38,185 bases of DNA from Chara braunii (lineage: Eukaryota > Streptophyta > Charophyceae > Charales > Characeae). The notes under the pieces were generated by a model that saw nothing but the letters and a program-made list of their open reading frames with translations, was not told the origin of the DNA and searched no databases. The stretch covers positions 1,638,136 to 1,676,320 of the forward strand of contig BFEA01000377.1 of the NCBI GenBank assembly GCA_003427395.1, given 5' to 3'. How positions within the stretch are numbered: the first letter of the stretch is position 1; every line of letters starts with the position of its first letter. Position numbers and translations under genes: made by a program. This document shows, piece after piece, positions 31,700 to 38,185 of this stretch.

Positions 31700-32367
31700 G
31701 TTCACCGAAGGGCGTCGTTCCTGTTGGCAACGGGATCACTTTTCTGATCAGTTTTGCTGGTGAGTGTTGTTCCCACTAGCAGCGGGAAGGTCAGACTATT
31801 ATCCCTCTGGTGAGCACCGGCTGCTGAATGTACTTGATTAGTCATGCTGAAGAGCATCCCTGCCCGCAGCGGAAATGTTTGATTGATATTTCACTGATGA
31901 GCACTTGCAGCGGATCTGCTTGATTGGTCACACTGATACCCCTGCTAGCAGCGGGAATGTCACATTAGTATTTCACTGATAAGCACCCGCAGCAGGATCC
32001 GCTTGATTGGTCACACTGAAAAGCAGCCCCGCTAGCAGCGGTATTTGGTTGATGAGCACGTGCTGCAGGGTCTGCTTGATTGGTCACACAGTTACCCCCA
32101 CTAGCAGCGGGAATGCCAGATTGATATTTCATTGATGAGCATCTGGAGCAAATCTGCTTGATTGGTCACACTCATTCCCCCGCTAGCAGCGGGAATGTCA
32201 CATTAGTATTTCACTGATGAGCACTTGCAGCAGGATCCGCTTGATTGGTCACACTGAAATGCACCCCCGCTAGTAGCGGGAATCTCACATTGGTATTTGA
32301 TTGATGAGGACCTGCTGCAGGGTCCGCTTGATTGGTCACACTGACAAGTACCCCCGCTAGCAGCGGG
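31700..32367. repeat. ~87-bp minisatellite with the same palindromic core
   Basis: Cores of CCCGCTAGCAGCGGG type start at 31772, 31941, 32028, 32097, 32179, 32266 and 32353. Spacings of 87, 69, 82, 87 and 87 bp separate the last six. Between cores lie AATGTCACATTAGTATTTCA, CTGATGAGCACTTGCAGCAG and TCCGCTTGATTGGTCACAC. The second half resembles another, diverged monomer, so each 87-bp unit can be read as a dimer of the ~50-bp type at 30.4-31.1 kb. Confidence 0.88.
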
Positions 32368-32379
32368 AATGCCAGACGG

Positions 32380-32735
32380 TCTATCTCTCTCTCACTCCCT
32401 CTCTTGCTCTCTCACGCACACATCTCTCATAGACACAGTCTCTTCCTCACTCTCTCACTGCACAGTCTCTCTCTCTCACTGTGCAGTATCTCTCTCTCCC
32501 TTCCTCTCTTTGTCTCACTCACTGAGTCCGCTCTCTACTCTCTCAGTCTGCTCTCTCTCTCTTCCACTCAGTCCGCTCTCTCTCTCACTCCCTCAGTCCG
32601 CTGTTTCTCTCTTCCACTCAGTCCGCTCTCTCTCTCCTCCACTCAGTCCGCTCTCTCTCTCTCTCTCTCACTCAGTCCGCTCTCTCTCTCACACTCTGTC
32701 CGCTCTCTCTCTCANGCAGTCTCTCACTCGCAAGT
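32380..32735. repeat. CT-rich minisatellite with interspersed CAGTCCGC
   Basis: TCAGTCCGCTCTCTCTCTC-like units recur between about 32523 and 32705 at 20-35-bp spacing within a CT-rich tract. One unresolved base (N) lies at 32715. Ser/Leu-rich open frames here are artefacts of the repeat. Confidence 0.9.
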
Positions 32736-32745
32736 AACCGCCTGA

Positions 32746-33350
32746 GCGCCGACGCGTCTCCGCCTCGAGCTCGTCTCCCACTCTGCAACTGCTTGACGTC
32801 GGGCACACCTGGCATGCAATCCATCAGTCCTCTCACCTCATCCCCCATGCAACAGTCTGCGCATCGATGTTTCCACCCTGAGCCAGGTATCGCGGGTACG
32901 CCTTGCACACTGTCCCTCCTTTCTCCTCTGTCCGACCCTATATTCATTCAGCATCTGCTTGTATAGCCGAGACCATCGGCACCAGGCTCAGCACAGGCTC
33001 AATGCGGGCGGTACGTGAGCACCGCCCTCGAGCCAACAAATGGGTGTCGTAGTACCAAGGCCCTTAAGGCCCAGGCACGTCACAGTCGGGCCAGTTCTCA
33101 GTTAATCCGCTGGTCAGTTGCGGCTGAATGTCTGTCCCCACTGCAGTAGCCGATTCCGCTGGTTCCGGGGCCGGACTCAAACAATCATTGAGAAATAGGG
33201 ACCACAGATCTGCTGCCACATAGGGGCGAGCAACATGTCGTACTATCCCGAACCTGAATAGCCTACACCGCACTGGTGCCGAGTCTAACCGAACCTGGAG
33301 AGCAGAGCTGGGCTGCTGTATCACGCCATCTCAGGACCGTGCAGCCAAGA
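32746..33350. other. Unassigned region
   Basis: No recognised gene. The minus frame at 33324-33064 (86 codons) has no motif. Confidence 0.35.
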
Positions 33351-33606
33351 TGTTAAAGTTCCAACCCTGTCGTAAATTGCTGTAGTGGCCGCGATAACGA
33401 CACCGAAGCTGAAACGAGGTATCACGGTAGGAGCGAGTCCGAAATAAACTGAAGTTGAACCCGAAGCAACTGTCGTACCGGTCCCGGCCCTGGAAATGAA
33501 TTACTACAGTGCCCGCAATATGTCTCGGTAATGGCCTCAATCCTGAAACAAACTGCCGTAGTAGCGCCGAACGTGAAATAAGTACTCGTGATGGCGCCGA
33601 TTCGGG

Positions 33607-33882
33607 AATAACTGTTGTCAAGGTCCCGTACTTGAAATAAGCCTCCGTAGTGCTGCCGAGCGTGAAAATCCTATCGTGGGATGTGCCAAACCGACGCCGA
33701 CCCTGAAATATGGCGGCGCAGCGGTTCCGGACCGCTCTCTTATACACATCTAGAAATAACTGTTGTCAAGGTCCCGTACTTGAAATAAGCCTCCGTAGTG
33801 CTGCCGAGCGTGAAAATCCTATCGTGGGATGTGCCAAACCGACGCCGACCCTGAAATATGGCGGCGCAGCGGTTCCGGACCG
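33607..33882. repeat. Exact 128-bp direct duplication (assembly artefact)
   Basis: 33607-33734 and 33755-33882 are identical over 128 bp while the surrounding minisatellite units differ at many sites. The 20 bases between them are sequencing-linker sequence. One of the two copies almost certainly does not exist in the genome. Confidence 0.92.
33736..33754. other. Nextera mate-pair linker remnant
   Basis: TCTCTTATACACATCTAGA is the last 16 bases of the Tn5 mosaic end followed by the first bases of its inverted copy. This is the junction made when Nextera mate-pair fragments are circularised. It is synthetic and not part of the organism. Confidence 0.95.
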
Positions 33883-33964
33883 CGGCTGGCTCCAACCCTG
33901 AAATAAACTGTCGTAGGGGTTCTGGTCCTGAACATAGATCACCGCTGCGCCCCCAGGGTCGCCG

Positions 33965-34912
33965 TGCCCATACCGAACCAGAAACACCCCGGACTCCGTA
34001 GGATGCAGCCACTCCATAACAGTGTAGAATCTCTTTGAACCCCCTTACTCATACCAAGCCACATCCCATACTCTCTACCCAAGGTAGCACCACCCCATGT
34101 GGTCCATGCGACTCCTGCTCTTAGAACACCCCAACTGTGGCAACGTTAGTGTTTAGGCAACAGGGAAAGCAACGCAGGATTCCTCGACCATCAGCAGAAG
34201 TGAAAACTATTAGAATCCGGGGAAAATGATCAATCCAGGGTCTGTGCTGACGGCGGGTATTCAAGGCGAAATAAGGCCAATCTCTCAATAGTCGTGGGTT
34301 CTCGTCCCTTTCATCGTTTTTTTTTTATATCATTCTTCCTTCTCCTTAATTCTATTGTCGGAATTAGCAAATCAACCGTAAATTCCTCAAATTACATTCC
34401 GAGAAAGTTTAAATAAACGGCCGAATTTTTTTTGTTTCTTTCCTTTTTTTCCATGTTTAATATTTTTCTATTTTTTTAATTTCTCTGCCGGGAACACAAA
34501 ATAACAAGGATAATCTCCCTAGAATCAAATGTCACGAAAAATAAAGAAATTAAGGGATATTAAATTTTTCCTTCCTCCACTTCTGGCCTTGATCCCTTTT
34601 CCCCATTATTAATTGTGGTACTAATATGGGCAAAAATTTGAGGCTTCATTTCGGCCCCGGTCGCGCCTAGTGCGGCCACTCATCTTGTCGTCTTTGAGGG
34701 TTGCTCGTGAAGTTCAGCGCGCCCAAAATCAGGGGTGTTCTAAGCTCCCCTAATTTTTGCTGCCTGGTCAACCCGGAGCACCGTCAAAACACGGACTTGT
34801 CTTTGAGCCTAAGACCCAAAAACCCAAATTTCAGGCGGCGCACTGCTTGTGGCCGCCTGACAGTTAGCCCGGACCACTTCTCGACGCCCCCGTTGAGCCC
34901 TATCCACTTACG
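33965..34912. other. Unassigned A/T-rich region with one 9-bp stem-loop
   Basis: No gene recognised. TCAGGCGGC at 34831-34839 pairs perfectly with GCCGCCTGA at 34852-34860 across a 12-nt loop. If gypsy II has a 3' LTR it should lie in this region, but no LTR ends were identified. Confidence 0.35.
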
Positions 34913-35875
34913 TCAGACGAAGCGGACGAGCTTCAGGGTGATGGCCCGTAAAGGACGCCCACGTCGGCGATCAATTGTCTTATTTTTCAGTCTGTATTGA
35001 GTTCTAGGGCTAAGTAGATGTTTCTTGACTTTCCTTCCCCGCGGGGTTCTCGGCCTTGGTAGGATCCTCTTTTTTTTCTGTCGTTGGCCCGAGAAGGGTG
35101 CCGTCCCGCCAGTTTGTCTAATGCGGACTCTCCGTTTGGCCCTCTTGAGCACGAATAACCATTTCTTCTTTCTTCCTAGAGCTAACCCTTTGACCTTTCT
35201 TTTCTCTACTCTTTTTCTCTTCTTGGAGCTTTCGCCGGCCTCGAATCGTCTCAAGGGATCTCCATCCTCCATCTTAGCCTTCCCCTTTCCTTTGGGGCCC
35301 GTCAGCGATAAGGTGGGTGCAGGCATGGGTCTAAACAACTTTAACCTAGCGCCCGCCACTGGGTCCTTCCACTTAGATCCATCCAATTCTGCTATCATAT
35401 ATGCACCCTAGTCGAGTGCCTCAATCACTCTGTAAGGTCTCATCCATCTATTTGCGAGTTTTCGGGTCCAGGTTCTTTACAGCGCTGCATCGTAGAGAAG
35501 GACCATATCTCCTACACTCACCCTCTCCTTCCTGATTCTCACGTTCTTATCCCATCTCTCTTTACCTTTGTCTCTTTCCACTGCCAGACGATCTGCCGCT
35601 GTCATAAAGTTATCTTTCAAACTGTAGGCTATCTGTCTTGTTCGGGCAGCTATGAGTTCCTCTCTTGACATCTCCTCCGCCCAGTCGACGGTTGTCCAGC
35701 TGTCGACGTGAAACTCTATGGGAAGCGGACAATGCCGCCCAAACCACAAGGTGTATGGAGGGTATCCCGTGCTAGCCCGGACCGTGACGTTGTCCGCCCA
35801 AATTGCGTATCGAAAATATCATGGCCAATCACTGTCCTTGCCTTTGCACCACTTAGATAGCGACGCTATCAGGGT
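34913..35875 (-). pseudogene. Gypsy II integrase C-terminal half with basic tail
   Basis: After a TAG (35876-35878) the reading continues TLIASLSKWCKGKDSDWP, TGA (35819-35821), YFRYAIWADNVTVRASTGYP, LWFGRHCPLPIEFHVDSWTT: the end of a gypsy integrase core. Then come ERDKGKERWDKNVRIRKERV and VSVGDMVLLYDAAL, TAA (35477-35479), RTWTRKLANRWMRPYRVIEA, TAG (35408-35410), GAYMIAELDGSKWKDPVAGA: the GPY/F-like C-terminal domain. The last ~100 codons are strongly basic, including SSKKRKRVEKRKVKG, a possible nuclear-import signal. Four stops and no frameshift in 960 bp make this a recent loss. Each stop is one C-to-T step from CAG, CGA or CAA. Confidence 0.85.
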
Positions 35876-37267
35876 CTAGTGCCCTCTCTCTACTGGGAGT
35901 TCGACTGTGGGTGGTAGGCAGTGACTATCGAAACTCTCGCCCCAACTCTCTTGAATACATTCTGCGCGATCTCTGTGGTCTCGGTCTATCTCATCATCCC
36001 TACGTCGCCATGGCTCATCGTCTCTCTCTCTTCCCCTCGTACGATAATCAGTCAGCGTCCGAGGATTTCTATCCTCGACACTCCTCCAGGAATCGTTGTT
36101 CCTACGGTCCCANCGAAGTGAATAGGGCCCTCCAGGNTTNTCCCGGTAGGCCGNNGCCCNTGTAGTGGTCACAATCTNTGTAACCTGTCTCGTNAATCCC
36201 TTCACCATGTCNCGTATCTNCTTCACTTCCTCAGCCACGGCCTCATTCTTCTCCGACCAGGGATAGTCCTTGAAATCAGGACATCTATCCGTGGCATACT
36301 CCTTGTAGAGAGAGAAGTCACGTCTCCTCATCCCTCTCCACACCAAGTCATTGTAATCGTCTGCCTCTGCCTTTATCGCGAGCTTTAGGACTTCTGGGAA
36401 ATCAAGCCTGTCGCGCGAAAGATCTCTAAGTATACTGTTTTGCCTACGTTTGGACAAGTGTCCGATGAAGATAGTACAGCGCTCGACCTCTGAGATCTTC
36501 CCCTTCTTCATCAGCACGTCGGATATCTTCTGGAAACGCATCCCAAATGCCCGTACGCTCTCATCTTCATCTTGAGTCATTGTTTCAAGGTCCTTGATGG
36601 AATACTTGTTATCCTCCAATTTATAAAGCTCAACGAGGTTCTTCTTGTACGTAGTCCATTTTCCATCCTTCGGTCGAGCTTCCTTAACTTCCCTACCGAG
36701 ACTTGGGTCCACATTAAATAGGAAGTTCTCTATAATCTCATTCTCCGACCACTGACTCCGGCTGGCATGAAGCTCCCACTTCTCCAGATATTCTGTGATA
36801 CCATAGCCCCTGAAGGTAGGAGGTTCTGAGGCCTTGTGCGTAATAATATAGCGATCCTTGCTCTCGTAAGGAAGTGGATGTGACTCCCCTGTCTGGGGGT
36901 CGAAGACTCGCCTGGGCGGTGCCCTGTCTCTATCTCTGTCCCTCCAATAGGAATCCCTCAAACTCTCTCTCCAGTCGTCTCTGTGCCTGTCCGCTATGGT
37001 GTCCCTCCGCTCGTACTCGGGGGAGCGTCGCCTCGTCGCTTCTTGTCGTTCGCTCGAGGTACCCGTCTTTAGAGCCTCCTGCAGCTCTGTCGCAACTGGT
37101 TCGCCCCTTACGTCGGACCCTCCGTCATTGGTTTGGTCAGCCCATCTCAGCGGTGCTTCTCGCCTAATTCGTTCCTTCAGATCCCTCAGAGCTCGATCGG
37201 GCGATGTCCTGTACTCCTCTCCCGCTTCGCTCGTGGTCGGTTGTGGCCCCATTGTGTCGGGTTCCAT
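35876..37267 (-). CDS. Gypsy II gag fused in frame to distal integrase
   Basis: A 463-codon frame, uninterrupted apart from ten unresolved bases. Residues 1-145 are hydrophilic and rich in Arg, Asp and Glu (RHRDDWRESLRDSYWRDRD around 94-112). Residues about 145-305 form a retrotransposon gag capsid-like region, starting PPTFRGYGITEYLEKWELHA and including DEDESVRAFGMRFQKISDVL. Residues 380-434 are again Arg/Asp-rich. At about residue 435 the sequence changes to CIQESWGESF, then CLPPTVELPVERGH, which is the segment around the last catalytic Glu of an integrase core (VERGH). The frame then stops. The fusion joins two polyprotein regions normally kilobases apart. Met6 is an alternative start. A Ty3-type gag assembles the cytoplasmic particle; the fused piece cannot act as an integrase alone. 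Confidence 0.8.
   Translation of the reverse strand: MEPDTMGPQPTTSEAGEEYRTSPDRALRDLKERIRREAPLRWADQTNDGGSDVRGEPVATELQEALKTGTSSERQEATRRRSPEYERRDTIADRHRDDWRESLRDSYWRDRDRDRAPPRRVFDPQTGESHPLPYESKDRYIITHKASEPPTFRGYGITEYLEKWELHASRSQWSENEIIENFLFNVDPSLGREVKEARPKDGKWTTYKKNLVELYKLEDNKYSIKDLETMTQDEDESVRAFGMRFQKISDVLMKKGKISEVERCTIFIGHLSKRRQNSILRDLSRDRLDFPEVLKLAIKAEADDYNDLVWRGMRRRDFSLYKEYATDRCPDFKDYPWSEKNEAVAEEVKXIXDMVKGXTRQVTXIVTTTXXXAYRXXPGGPYSLXWDRRNNDSWRSVEDRNPRTLTDYRTRGRERDDEPWRRRDDEIDRDHRDRAECIQESWGESFDSHCLPPTVELPVERGH
36113..36220. other. Ten scattered unresolved bases
   Basis: N at 36113, 36137, 36140, 36154, 36155, 36160, 36178, 36194, 36212 and 36220. Isolated Ns within one reading frame point to a gap filled by a consensus of several repeat copies. 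The peptide here (about gag residues 349-385) is unreliable. Confidence 0.95.
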
Positions 37268-37277
37268 TGGACCGCCA
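37264..37277 (-). other. Possible primer-binding site of gypsy II
   Basis: The minus strand reads TGGCGGTCCAATGG just upstream of and overlapping the first ATG. It begins with the TGG that pairs with a tRNA CCA end, and six bases before it stands CA, a possible LTR end. The matching tRNA is not identified and no LTR is proven, so this is tentative. Confidence 0.25.
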
Positions 37278-37310
37278 GAAGATGCAGTTAGGTATTCTAG
37301 CCAACTGTTA

Positions 37311-37385
37311 CAGCCCGACCCTACGACAGTCGCTGCAGCCCGGACTTGTGACAGTTGCGGCAGCCCGGACCTGTTTCCTTGTCAC
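37311..37385. repeat. 25-bp tandem repeat upstream of gypsy II gag
   Basis: CAGCCCG(G)AC begins at 37311, 37336 and 37361, each followed by a variant of CTGTGACAGTNGCNG. Three units lie just before the gag start in the minus direction, where an LTR end or leader would be. Confidence 0.8.
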
Positions 37386-37406
37386 GGCTCGGGTCCGCCT
37401 CCAATC

Positions 37407-37634
37407 TTAGCTCTCGACCGCCTTGATTACCACTTCCAGTATCCCGTACCGGTCGCGGATCTCGTGCTCTCCCTGTATCCCAAGAATCCCTGTATCTAAG
37501 TAAACCTCTCCTTCGGGATCGGCCAACAAGGCCGTGCCTCTCCGGATCTGCAGTACACCCGTGACAGGACCTCTATCCTTGAGACAGATCGCAGTCCCAA
37601 ACCTAGCCAATGTCTCCTGATCAACACCCCTCAA
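37407..37634 (-). CDS. Hypothetical fragment upstream of gypsy II gag
   Basis: 75 codons starting MRGVDQETLARFGTAICLKD and ending GILEVVIKAVES. The composition looks coding and the strand agrees with gypsy II, but no family is recognised. It may belong to an upstream ORF of the element or to an adjacent one. Confidence 0.35.
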   Translation of the reverse strand: MRGVDQETLARFGTAICLKDRGPVTGVLQIRRGTALLADPEGEVYLDTGILGIQGEHEIRDRYGILEVVIKAVES

Positions 37635-37816
37635 GAGTCTCCGAGCGTCTATCTCCGCCCTCCTTGCTAGTTTACCTAGCCCTGTCCTGAATCGGTTAGC
37701 CCGCTAAAGGCCCTCCTACTGTGCCCATCGACCTTTCTAGCTTCCACTATCCTTCCAAGAGCTTCCAATTTTTATTTCCACTCCCTTATCCCCCAGACGG
37801 CTACGAGGTCATCTGT

Positions 37817-38113
37817 CTAGCAGCTGAGGTAAGTTAGTGCTATAACCACTTGTAACCTCATCGCCGACCGCTCCAATATGTCATAAAATGTCTCAAAGTC
37901 CTCCTTATCTCCACCATCCTCTATCGCGTCTAAAGTCTTTATCGATTCCTTCCAGTACCGGTCGTGAGAGGCTAACACCCTGAGTATTGCACCATCTGTT
38001 ACAACTCTCCCTAACTCTCCAACTTTTCTGGCTTCGCTTATCTTCAACCTCTCAGCCTCTCTGGTCGTCTCGTACCATGCCCTTATCCGAGACCGCCCTT
38101 CGAAAGGTGTCAC
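37817..38113 (-). CDS. Hypothetical fragment near the window edge
   Basis: 98 codons with coding-like composition: RIRAWYETTREAERLKISEA, then SHDRYWKESIKTLDAIEDGG and FYDILERSAMRLQVVIALTY. It is predicted mostly helical with many charged residues. It is in a different frame from the 37407-37634 fragment and may continue beyond the window. No family is recognised; a structural protein of a retroelement or a decayed host exon are both possible. Confidence 0.35.
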   Translation of the reverse strand: MTPFEGRSRIRAWYETTREAERLKISEARKVGELGRVVTDGAILRVLASHDRYWKESIKTLDAIEDGGDKEDFETFYDILERSAMRLQVVIALTYLSC

Positions 38114-38185
38114 TTGGAGTACGTATTTTATCCTCCGTCCTCCTTCTATTCCAATCCAAAGTCCTGTTCCCCTAGCCTCACGCAG

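Larger units (their letters stand above)
33355..33960. repeat. ~30-bp degenerate minisatellite, CCTGAAATAAACTGCCGTAG motif
   Basis: GAAATAA-like words preceded by CCT/CGT and followed by C-GTAGTGGCGCCGA-like sequence recur at 33543, 33572, 33603, 33631, 33661 and 33702, and less clearly to both sides. Minus-strand open frames across it repeat the same peptide and are not genes. Confidence 0.65.
34913..37280 (-). mobile_element. Ty3/gypsy-type element II, internally deleted
   Basis: Minus-strand gag (37267 to about 35968) passes directly into the distal half of integrase (about 35968 to 34913). The zinc knuckle, protease, RT, RNase H and integrase N-terminus (normally over 3 kb) are absent. 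It is either a true deletion derivative (a non-autonomous element) or an assembly join between two places in related copies; ambiguous bases at 36113-36220 show the assembler had trouble nearby. LTRs were not identified. Confidence 0.75.

Noticed and set aside
31860-32350. CTGATGAG in each repeat unit, suggesting hammerhead ribozymes; also CTGATGATGGAG on the minus strand near 4457
   Set aside because: A hammerhead needs a second stem closed by C-GAAA after the CUGAUGAG. The pairing and the C-GAAA are not present in either place.
30430-32367. Regularly spaced palindromic repeats resembling a CRISPR array
   Set aside because: The spacers are homologous to each other, the core varies between units, and the surrounding DNA is eukaryotic. 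These are minisatellites.
33331-34012. Two minus-strand ORFs sharing an identical ~40-residue stretch, suggesting a duplicated gene
   Set aside because: The identity is the artefactual 128-bp duplication around the sequencing linker, within a minisatellite.

Overview
The window is nuclear DNA of a eukaryote with a large, repeat-dominated genome. No intact host gene, rRNA, tRNA or prokaryote-style operon could be recognised. Almost everything with a recognisable identity is a decayed mobile element or a tandem repeat. The LINE tails carry the RVT zinc-binding end typical of plant non-LTR elements, and short plant-type CCCTAAA motifs occur. Two Ty3/gypsy-type elements lie on the minus strand, and an Illumina Nextera mate-pair linker was left in the assembly. 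Together these suggest a draft scaffold from a plant or streptophyte alga (a charophyte such as Chara is my guess). The organism is an inference, not shown by the sequence.

Layout. 1-6.4 kb: A/T-rich non-coding DNA with two copies of a tRNA-related SINE (about 1.27-1.66 kb plus; 3.66-4.09 kb minus), a GTTCG-rich inverted-repeat element with 12-bp flanking direct repeats (2.1-2.46 kb), and a ~120-bp tandem array (5.2-6.0 kb). 6.1-10.8 kb: an array built on a CATTCAGCTTAGAAACAATG motif, split by a ~3.9-kb block. That block has GTACG/GTTCG-rich inverted ends and two 5'-truncated LINE tails lying head to tail. 10.8-14 kb: no identifiable gene. 14.8-16.6 kb: a decayed, unrecognised minus-strand reading frame. 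16.6-22.4 kb: a decayed Ty3/gypsy element on the minus strand (gag, zinc knuckle, protease, RT, RNase H, an unexpected PHD-finger-like segment, integrase), interrupted by a foldback element and abutted by a third SINE copy. 24-27.6 kb: unassigned DNA, the fourth SINE and a tandem array of 37-bp hairpins. 27.8-29.8 kb: two copies of one retroposon tail with (AAAT)n and (AAT)n ends around a GT-rich tract. 30.0-30.4 kb: coding-like minus-strand segments, the best host-exon candidate. 30.4-32.7 kb: two related minisatellites with the palindromic core CCCGCTAGCAGCGGG, then CT-rich repeats. 33.3-34.0 kb: a ~30-bp minisatellite containing the sequencing-linker artefact. 34.9-38.2 kb: a second gypsy derivative whose gag is fused in frame to the distal integrase.

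How the parts relate. The genes present are selfish-element genes and do not form a host pathway. The two gypsy elements share a lesion pattern: most premature stops read as C-to-T or G-to-A changes, as expected from deamination of methylated repeats. Nesting gives a relative order: foldback element after gypsy I, LINE tails inside the 6.4-10.3-kb block. Regions without recognisable content are stated as such in the feature list.
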